This document shows, piece by piece, positions 42,783 through 64,000 of a stretch of 64,000 bases of DNA; the first letter of the stretch is position 1, and each line of letters begins with the position of its first letter. This stretch comes from Amoebidium appalachense. Taxonomy: Eukaryota > Ichthyosporea. The stretch spans positions 16,988,001 through 17,052,000 of the forward strand of contig CAVNZM010000001.1 in the NCBI GenBank assembly GCA_963693365.1. Reading direction: 5' to 3'. Both the position numbers and the translations under genes were made by a program. The notes beneath the pieces were generated by a model, which had not been told where the DNA came from, did no database searches, and saw only the letters and a program-made list of their open reading frames with translations.

Positions 42783-45480
42783 ACAACCACATACACATTT
42801 GGAATTTTCGCTGCACTTTAACCCCCCTCCCCCCCCGTTCTTTCTTTCCCAAACGGTGCAAGACAAAAAAAGGAGGATAAAAGAGAGGCCTGCTGAAGAG
42901 GTAAAAGGAAAGGGAAGAGAACATGCGGAAGGGGTTAAAGTTGATGAAAATCATTGTCATGGAGAAAACAACTTAAAACCAAAGTAGAATCCGAGGCTAC
43001 CTCCTTACCCCCTGACCTCCCCCCCCCCCCCCCCCCCCCCCCCCCAACAAAAAAAAAAAAAAAAAAAAACATGGTTTGAACACGGCCTGGTTAGGCTATT
43101 AGAAACTACTTTTCAGGTTGAGTGGAGTGGCAGGGTGAATCGGTGTACGTGTACACGTGTAAGGATGTTTATAATATAAACCGACTCTCATCTGTTGACA
43201 TCATAACAGCCTGAGCGTAAAACCAAGATTTCCCTCTACAATGATCAGCATCCTTGCAAAACTACCGCCCAAGTGCTGCACCAGCAGAAGCTACCCCTAC
43301 GGCAACAATGTACCAGCAGAAGAGAGCACATGGTTTTCAGGAGACTTCTGATCAACTGTCGAATCGGGCTGTCCTTGTTTCAGCACACCATGAAAGGTCG
43401 ACGTATCAATGTGCCCACTAACACACTTGGTCTGTTAATCCGGTAGGATTTTCCAAAAAAGGGAAGCCCCTATATATTGAGACTCGACAACAAACGGTGT
43501 GGTATGAAAAAAGCGCCTCTATAAATGGGCCTCTATAAATGGCCCTAAAACGCGCATTGTTTGTGTTATTGGTGAGTGGTTTTTAAAGCCTACCCGACCG
43601 TACCCAGCAGTAAATGACCAGAGAATTTTGACACAGCTGCCGCCACAACCTGTCACCCTGCACCACATCTTGCCCACCAATAACTGCTAGCCCCATGGAT
43701 GCCCAAAACAACGGTTTCCAACTACTGGTACTGCGTTCGTTCGAAGTTCGTTTAGGCTGTCATGTCAGATTGCACATCACACAAGCCATCAAAAAAACAA
43801 ACATCCGTGCTTGATAGGTTTAGAAAGCCACAAGTTATCATCAACTTTGCCGCGAAAGCGCAAAATGGGTATGTATTCAAAATCCATAAAGCCTCATCTC
43901 CGATGAAAAGTACATCCATCTGTGTTCAATGTTTCGTGTGCTCTGACAGCTGCTGTACAGCTTTGGGGGGATTTCCAATGGCCATGTTAGAGCTCAAAGA
44001 GTCTGCACTGAGCATAGGAACGTACTTTAAATAGCTCTTTTGTCAGAGCTCAAAGAGTCTGCACTGAGCATAGGAACGTACTTTAAATAGCTCTCCCTCT
44101 CATCCCTCCCTTTTTCTGGCTCAAACACACAAGCCACTTCAGGCACTGGTGCTGCTGAAAACTGAAACTGTGTGCCAAAACGTAGGCAACGGTTATGACC
44201 GGTGCTCGCTAGGCTACAGGCAGGCCTAGGTGCCCTTTGACAACGAAAAAGCACCTGTCTGTTCTCCCTACACCTTGTGTTGCCGACCCTTGATATCTGA
44301 ATCACTACAGTAAATTACAAATTTACATGAATCTAATAAGTTAAGTTTTAACTACCTAAAGGGCTCATGATCCGATCCAACTGAAGCTCAAGCTAAAGCT
44401 AATGATATATACGGGTAGTCTACCGTCCTTTTTTATGTCCACTGATATATAAGCTATACATATACCGTGAATGCAGGCATGTTATGAAATACATTTGAGC
44501 TACGGTGTTTGTTATGAAACAGTTCTTGACATGATGACATTATGACAGAAAAGACTTTCCGGAAATCGGAAGTTCAGCGATGACGTTGTTGGTTCATTGA
44601 GTCTAGGGAGGTTCGTGAATCTGCCAATTTAGCCAAATGAGGCTGGCAAGATCCAGCCAGTCCAATAATTGACGAACAGTTTTATTGGCGCCTTCTATCC
44701 AATCAAGTGTCAATATGTATGCTCAAACATGCGGTGATCAACGCTCGTGGTTTTTGACGAATACAGTGAGTGCTAAAGTAATACAACCAACCAGACATAG
44801 CTTTCGCGAGAGGAGGGTTGAAAGGCTACTGAAAACACAATGCTGGACAAGCAAGTCCCCAATCACATTAATGTTGACACAAGCTTAGATTTAGGCTAAT
44901 ACTAGTTGTGTTGCATGAGTTTTGATTGTGCCTACCCTATACAGTTTGTATTTCATTTGCCCTGATTACCTAGATATATATATGGTATGTGATATTGCCA
45001 GGAGAGTCTCCGCCTCTATAGGCGCATTCCATAATTTCAGTGTATGCATATGGCAACATTGATGTCCGATGCCTTGCTTTCTTACAAAATTCCCTTGGCT
45101 ATTTTTTGTTCCTCTCAAGGATGGGCCTGTATGGGTCATTTCAGTGTCAGCGGTCAGGCATTTATTGCCGTCAATATTGTTACAGATGAGAGATCTTGGG
45201 AATACTTTGCCTCTCTCCCAATGAGCAATGGAGTCGCTCAATTACTGCGTGGGAAAAAAAGATCTTGCCGTGACAAATAGCCAACCCAAATATTGAACTG
45301 CTGGGGATACATGAGTTGTAAAACTTTAGAAAATAGCACTTTTCTTAGAGAGCCCATATATTACAATTGGAATCAGACAAAATGAACTTATATTTGGAAT
45401 ATAAATATTATTAATTGCTTTCTCTTGTTTTTTTAAGATTTGTGCAACAGTTATAAGCACATAAATAATGGTGAATAAGT
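42328..45480. other. Intergenic stretch upstream of the zinc-finger gene, no gene recognised
   Basis: G-runs occur at about 42435-42475, a C-run at about 42716-42738 followed by a short CA array, and a C-run then A-run at 43019-43068. From 43070 to 45480 there is mostly unique AT-rich DNA with the 50-bp direct repeat. A 90-aa plus-strand frame at 43762 (KKQTSVLDRFRKPQVI) has a mixed composition but no recognisable family or splice context. Confidence 0.6.
43989..44094 (+). repeat. Perfect 50-bp direct repeat with 6-bp spacer
   Basis: Two identical 50-bp copies (43989-44038 and 44045-44094) start AGAGCTCAAAGAGTCTGCAC and end in AAATAGCTCT. The spacer is TTTGTC. Confidence 0.95.
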
Positions 45481-45755
45481 GATGAATAGGCCCTTGCAAA
45501 CATATCCCGAATATCTTTTGATATTCAGGGGCCGATTCGATATATGATATATCTCGGGATGTTCAGGACTAGGCAGGATATATATGTATATATTTTTCTT
45601 TTGATCAAATGATATTCAGGGGATGGACCAAAAAATGATATATCATAAATATCTTTCAGGGCACGATATATCATGACTGTAAAATCGAGATATATATCCC
45701 TTATCTCCAATGTAAAAATATATGAAAAACTCAAACAAAAAGTTACAGAAAACTC
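45480..45755 (+). repeat. AT-rich cluster of GATATTCAGG / GATATATC words, left part
   Basis: Repeated, imperfectly palindromic words (GATATTCAGGGG, GATATATCTCGGG, TATCCCGAATATC) recur in about 250 bp. A similar cluster lies at 46783-47125; the retroposon at 45764-46615 sits between them. Confidence 0.6.
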
Positions 45756-46623
45756 TTATTTCGGTGGGAAGGGGTCCCACTAGTAGGGGAACGTGACACT
45801 GTGTGTGTGTAGTGCGGCCTTGTCTATTCCTACTGCTGTGAGAGTGTGGGAACATCTCCCTTCCGCGGAGTTTCTCGCTGGAGGAGTGGTTTCTTCGACA
45901 TCTGGTGGCCCACTCACAACTTCCGGTGACTTCTACACGCTATCTACGTATACGCTTCTACGCGCGCGCGAGCTAATGGCGGTGGGCTGCTGCAACTTCT
46001 TCAACTGCTTCTGCGCTGCGTGGGTGGAGGGGTAGCTACTGGGTTGTCGAGGAGCATTCCTTGTGGCTGCCGTGTTTTCAGCCTTCAGCAGTATGGCATG
46101 ATGACTGGGTTTGCTTGCATGCATTCTGTAGTTGTGTTTTCCGGATCCTGTGTGTCCTGCCACAACTTTGTAGGCCACCTTATCAAAGAGTTAGAGACAG
46201 CTTCTGCGGGTTTTCTAGGGGACGGGCCCGTGGGGATTGTTTTCTCGCTCGGATTTGGTCTGCATTAATCTTTAAATTTAAAGGGCTGACTTGCTTGCTG
46301 TGCCCTGGTAGGTTTTGAGGGGGGCCTGTTGGGGGGCAGCAGTAATGATGTCTTCTTGCGGAGTGTGGCCTGGTCATCATCGCTGCATATGACTAGTTGG
46401 AGCAAACTAGTTTCACGCATACACATGCCCTTGTACCTTTGCCCGCTGGTGTCCTTTGGTCACTTGTTGTTTTATTTTTTATTTCATCGCTGTGGCTCTT
46501 TCGAAGTCGGTTATTTTTGTAATCATGTAGCCTGTGGCTGCACGTTGCCTTCATATCCACTGGACCACTGATCAATAAATCCCAGTCAAGAGAAAAAAAA
46601 AAAAAAGAAAAAAAATTATTTCG
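45756..46623 (+). mobile_element. Poly(A)-tailed retroposon flanked by an 8-bp target-site duplication
   Basis: The inserted body is 45764-46615 (852 bp). It is flanked by identical TTATTTCG at 45756-45763 and 46616-46623. The body starts with a short stem (GTGGGA then TCCCAC), has balanced composition unlike its AT-rich flanks, carries AATAAA at 46574-46579 and ends in an A-rich tail from about 46592. AATAAA, a short spacer, a poly(A) tail and a direct repeat form the signature of target-primed retroposition of a polyadenylated RNA. Its origin is open: a processed transcript, a 5'-truncated LINE or a SINE-like element. An 80-aa frame (45793-46035) shows no family I know. Confidence 0.75.
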
Positions 46624-46782
46624 CACTTCCTGCACTATCAAATCTTCGGTTCTAGCCTAAAAAGGGCCTAAAAGCGACCTGATTGCTTTGGATTGCCCTT
46701 AGATGGACGACCTTGGGGTATATGCTCTCCGTAGGGATCTCACCAAAATAGCGGCAGTCGGAACAAAATCCCGTTTATTTCC

Positions 46783-47125
46783 TTATTTGGGTAAAAATAA
46801 GGATATTTTTCGTGATATTCAGGGCAAAAAACGGAATATTTCGACTTGATATTCAGGTCAAAGCCGAGATATTTTTATATATTCCGTGATATCCAGGGGC
46901 CTTTAAGATATTTCCAAAAAATAATCAGGGGCTTTTGCCGGGATATTTTTGTGGATATTCAGGAAAACATTCGATTTCTAAACTTGAAAAAACGTTCGAT
47001 ATTTTCGTGATATATCCCGAACGATATTCTTTTTTCTTTTGACTGAATTTATTCAACGGAAAGATATGCAAGTATGTACGGCATACGGAGAAGACGATAT
47101 TCAGGGCAAAAACCGGGATATTTTT
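46783..47125 (+). repeat. AT-rich cluster of GATATTCAGG / CGGGATATTTTT words, right part
   Basis: At least five GATATTCAGG or GATATCCAGG words alternate with GGGATATTTTT or GGAATATT words, forming overlapping imperfect inverted repeats over about 340 bp. The composition is sharply AT-richer than the GT arrays that follow. Confidence 0.65.
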
Positions 47126-47338
47126 GCAAGGACCTAGTGATGATTCTGATGAAACAGGCTTGTAGCCAATCGATAAGCTGGTTCAATCAAAAACCACAAA
47201 GCCCATCACATGCCTGTTTAAATTTGGCGGGCTCCGTGCTGCGGCACTGCTGCCCGCCAAGCTTACAACGTAAACACAGGAGGAAAGGAAGGCAATCGAC
47301 AAATCGACTCTCGAATATAATGGCACGCAGGGTGTTTC

Positions 47339-50450
<3,112 letters not shown>

Positions 50451-50893
50451 TGATATACGTAGATCCTCAGGTGACTAGTGTGGTGCAGTGAACTGCAACT
50501 TGTGTTGGTTTATTAAAATTATATGAAGTATATTTGTGATGGCGGGTGTGTGCATTTGTATTTGATGGCAAAACTCTGCTTAATCGGCTAATCTAAACGA
50601 TGAAAACAGCCAAAGCCCCAATACAAACGTAACCAGCACCATGTTTTCACACATTAGCTTCGTCTTCGAAAAAGCAAACATGTGCAACATTAGATCTCGT
50701 ACTATTACTTGTATTATCCGGGTTCAGAGTCATGATGTCATGATAATTTATCAAAGACCTAAGCAGGCTGGACGAAGCAGATCCTGTAACCACCCTAATA
50801 TCATATCAGTGAATCAGAACTCCTCAGTTCTTTCGAATGCAACTACCATTCCCCCCATGACAAACACACCTCTATATAATTTATCATGCAAAT

Positions 50894-51201
50894 TTAGATG
50901 TCACACTTCATAGCACAGAATGTTGAGTATTTAGCATCGCAGGCCGTGGCCTGGCACCATTTATCCGGGATATGAGGTACCAGACTCTTGCACGTGTGTG
51001 TAGCCTTGGGCCTGGCCGTAATCTCGCACAGCATACCGGCACCGGAGACCTTAAGGTCACACTGGAAGCCACGGCACCAAGAATCGGGGATGGCAGGGGT
51101 GGCTGTGGAACGGCAGGCCTCAGCAAGATCAAAGGCACGTGTGACGTAGTTTGGGTAGTAGGCCGTGTCCTCCTGCCAATAGTTGTTGGCAGCTTCGCCG
51201 G
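50894..51201 (-). CDS. C-terminal exon of a Cys-rich protein, unknown family
   Basis: The minus strand is open from an acceptor (CGATCAG) to a TAA at 50894-50896, about 102 codons. The translation has paired motifs IPDSWCRGFQCD and IPDKWCQATACDAKYSTFC and ends AMKCDI; nine cysteines in all suggest disulphide bonding in a secreted protein. It starts AGEAANNYWQEDTAYYPNYV. Its C-terminal half aligns by eye with the plus-strand gene at 51241-52259. Upstream exons would have to lie beyond 51203, opposite the plus-strand exon, and none is convincing, so it may be a 5'-truncated copy. Confidence 0.55.
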
Positions 51202-51240
51202 CTGATCGACAAGCGAGTCACGCACCTGCACGGTGCTCAG

Positions 51241-51649
51241 GTAGCCACGGCCATCACCAGTGTTGCCACCGAGCAGGCAATCAAAAACATCCCTGTGTGC
51301 CCGCAGTCTCCAAACAAACTTCTGTTTGCAAGGTTCACCTCCGATAGGTTCTACTTTGCAAAGGCTGGGTCTGGTAAGACCGACAAGTGGTGCCAAGACA
51401 ATATCGACAACGATGGCAGCCGTGACTAGTATGTACCCCTTATTTACCTGGTCAAAACAGGAACACATTTCTGTCCTTTTGTTGCAATCACATATATTAG
51501 GTTCACTGGCCTACTGATATTCGGTTCTGCTGTTAGTCCATATGCCCTAAGGCTTTTCTCATAAATAACCAGTTACTTTATGCCTTTCGTAGCCACCGTA
51601 TGTACATCTTGGTGTGTTCAAGTTATCCCAATGTCCTTTCACTCCTGAG

Positions 51650-51680
<31 letters not shown>

Positions 51681-52259
51681 GGGGCCTCCCCCCATAGCCG
51701 ACCCACCTACCATCTGAGGATATCATGCGTTACCTGTATCTGCTTTTGTAGCTTCCTGTACAGCTCCCCCTCCCCCCCCTCCCCCTCCCCCCCCCCCCCC
51801 CCCCCCCCCCCTCTCCCCCCCTTCCCCCTCCCCTCCATTTGGTCCCCTCCCCACGGTCAACTGAGCTTTGTAAACACCCCTGAGGGTCACCTGTGGCCCA
51901 CCCACGTGCACCATTCCTTCCACCTTTGATTAGCTGAACTACACTCCCTCCCCTCCCCCCTCCCCCCCCCCCCCCCCCCCCCCCCTCCCCCCCCTCCCCT
52001 CCCCCCTCCCCCCAACCCCTGCCCCGCTACGGGCAATAGTTCCTTGTGCCCACCCCCTCACGTGTGCCCCACCTACCCTACCTTCAACCCATCTAACCCA
52101 CACACAATTAACCACGGCAGTTGCGAGGTGGGCAACAGCAAGACCATCCGCAAGGGCTGCCTGGCCACGGAGCTGGGGCTATCCAGTGGTGTGACGGATA
52201 AGTTCTGCAAGGAGACTGAATGTGCAGAGGAATACAAAGACTTCTGCAGCTGGGAATGA
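51241..52259 (+). CDS. Cys-rich protein related to the minus-strand neighbour, last two exons
   Basis: Exon 51241-51428 (acceptor GTGCTCAG, donor GTATGT) and exon 52121-52259 (acceptor CACGGCAG, stop TGA) join in phase 2 through a Tyr codon. The product has KTDKWCQDN, DYCEVGNS, KGCLATELG and VTDKFCKETECAEEYKDFCS before the stop. The spacing D-K-(W/F)-C and Y-x2-F-C is shared with the product of 50894-51201, so the two are paralogues. The 0.69-kb intron holds two C-run blocks. No start or signal peptide was found. Family and role are unknown; AATAAA at 52696-52701 could be its poly(A) signal. Confidence 0.6.
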
Positions 52260-52727
52260 GCAGATGCGCATGCATACCTGAGACCTCACTGCTGGCACCT
52301 GAGGCTTATAGACCCAGGGACCTTGTAGATTGAAAGGCAGTGCCTGTGAGCACATCACATGCGACACGGAAACATATCCGACTGAGAACAGAGACATAGA
52401 CTAAGTAGTATGAGCCATAGTAATATCATATTCGGCATGTGATAAAGATCACCAAATACGGCAATCAGTGGACTGACATATTCATGCCCAATGGAGCGCG
52501 CGAACGTACGACACAAGCCTATGGCCTGTGAGCTTGCACATTCAACTTCAAAGTTTCTTCTATGCGTTAACGAGTGTGTGTTTAAACCTGGTACTTTTTT
52601 TTAATCTGATGAATACAGAGACTAGCTGCCAGCGGCCATGGATAAAAACCGTGTGATCTTTGGTGTTTCATAACACACGTACACACACAAGCATGAATAA
52701 AAGCATACATTGACGTCGACACAAGTA

Positions 52728-52782
<55 letters not shown>

Positions 52783-52930
52783 GCACGCACACGCGCGCGC
52801 GCGCGCACATACACACACACACATGCACACGCACGTGTACGCACCCCCCCCCCCCCCCCAAAAAAAAAAAAAAAAAAAAAAAAATTTGCACACTGCGCAC
52901 ACGCAAACTCCACACCCACACATACATCCC

Positions 52931-52961
<31 letters not shown>

Positions 52962-53025
52962 AAAAAAAAAAAAAATTTGCACACTGCGCACACGCAAACT
53001 CCACACCCACACATACATCCCCCCC

Positions 53026-53056
<31 letters not shown>

Positions 53057-53058
53057 AA

Positions 53059-53105
<47 letters not shown>

Positions 53106-53656
53106 TGCGCACAGAAAAGCCACATCCCAACATAAATCCTACCCCCCCCCCCCCCCTCCCTTTTCCGGAAACTTTCCCCGTAATCTTTCTGGTTGGGAAG
53201 CAACTCCACACTACCTCATTTGGGCGTTTTTACTGGCAGTGGGATCTGGACCAATTGATGTGCACGTACATGTGGCTGGGTAACACCTACCCCACTGCTA
53301 CACCGCGTATGGCCTTATTCAGATTGCAAGTTGGTATACCATCAGGGTAGATAGATGATGGATATATAGGAAGTGGGTTCTCTAAGTCACCTTCACATGC
53401 AGCATATGCTGAGCTCGAGGTATGACTACACCTGTTAACCTATTACGGTACCAAACTAAAAGCTAGTCTCATGAAGTCTTTATAAACCTAGAAACTACTA
53501 CACATACATTCTCTCTTCATATTTATACAATCAACATATAACCAGGCTATTCACAGCCACATGCACGATCAGTAAGCTCGATCAGTAGCCATATAAATTC
53601 CTAAATTTGTTTCCTATCTGCAATCGCAATAATAAACGGAATTACACTAATCAAAC
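52260..53656. other. Intergenic stretch with C-run/A-run minisatellite
   Basis: From 52260 to 52670 there is unique DNA. A CA array lies at about 52731-52778, followed by three units of a roughly 95-bp minisatellite (52844-53150) made of a C-run, an A-run and TTTGCACACTGCGCACACGC (the third unit keeps only CACTGCGCACA). From 53160 to 53656 there is unique DNA with an open plus-strand frame, GRFYWQWDLDQL to a stop at 53350, of uncertain status. Confidence 0.7.

Positions 53657-64000
<10,344 letters not shown>

Noticed and set aside
43762-44034. 90-aa frame containing KKQTSVLDRFRKP, faintly like the start of a hAT/BED-type transposase
   Set aside because: No zinc-ligand pattern or catalytic block follows, and the frame runs into the 50-bp direct repeat. 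The resemblance is too short to call.
44045-44094. Direct repeats as a CRISPR array
   Set aside because: There are only two copies, the spacer is 6 bp and the context is eukaryotic.
45764-46615. Solo LTR interpretation of the inserted sequence
   Set aside because: It ends in a poly(A) tail preceded by AATAAA, lacks TG...CA termini, and the duplication is 8 bp. Retroposition fits better.
50908-51468. 186-aa minus-strand frame over the Cys-rich locus
   Set aside because: The Cys-patterned protein is in another minus-strand frame (50894-51201) and, on the plus strand, in 51241-51428. This frame lacks family-like spacing.
53210-53352. Tryptophan-rich plus-strand frame (GRFYWQWDLDQLMCTYMWLG) ending at a stop
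   Set aside because: No clear acceptor or partner exon. The frame enters from a CA/poly-C tract.

Overview
The window is nuclear DNA of an intron-rich eukaryote, probably a unicellular opisthokont relative (a holozoan protist or early fungus). That placement is inference from gene content and architecture. Reasons: spliceosomal GT-AG introns with consistent phases, a SYF2 splicing factor, a cyclophilin A, a ZZ-finger/EF-hand protein of the type I associate with fungi and protists, an ABCC/MRP transporter, a GLI/ZIC-like C2H2 protein and Ca-binding EGF modules. The standard code is used (genes end in TGA, TAA and TAG). Introns and intergenic DNA are saturated with (GT/CA)n, (CT/GA)n and long poly-C/poly-G tracts. 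Translations of those tracts give long His-Thr, Cys-Val, Ser-Leu, Arg-Glu, poly-Pro and poly-Gly reading frames that are not genes.

Layout. 16-3527 (+): last four exons of SYF2. 3528-6939: unique DNA plus G/C-run blocks. 6940-9508 (+): four EGF-like exons of a gene whose ends I cannot see. 9509-14073: intergenic, with a roughly 2.2-kb-spaced duplicated segment and the longest GT array. 14210-16368 (-): complete three-exon cyclophilin A. 16369-20778: no assured gene, one candidate minus-strand exon. 20779-37025 (-): complete 16-exon, 16-kb gene for a signal-anchored ZZ-finger/EF-hand protein; ten of the eleven copies of an interspersed repeat family lie in its introns. 39625-42327 (-): intronless 900-aa, eight-finger C2H2 protein. 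42328-50893: AT-richer unique DNA with a poly(A)-tailed retroposon flanked by an 8-bp target duplication, a perfect 50-bp direct repeat, GATATTCAGG-rich clusters and then GT/G/T arrays. 50894-52259: two related Cys-rich C-terminal coding parts on opposite strands. 53657-63671 (-): 13 exons of an ABCC transporter whose 5' part lies beyond the window.

The genes do not form a pathway. The themes are at genome level. (1) A short repeat family (two subfamilies, A and B, plus decayed relatives) is always antisense to its host gene, always borders a homopolymer, and keeps a palindrome whose sequence differs between subfamilies. (2) Microsatellites start at splice sites: CA arrays run into acceptors and a GT array starts from a donor. 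(3) Poly-C tends to lie on the coding strand of introns. Exon boundaries below were read by eye from splice motifs and reading phase; no alignment or transcript data were available.
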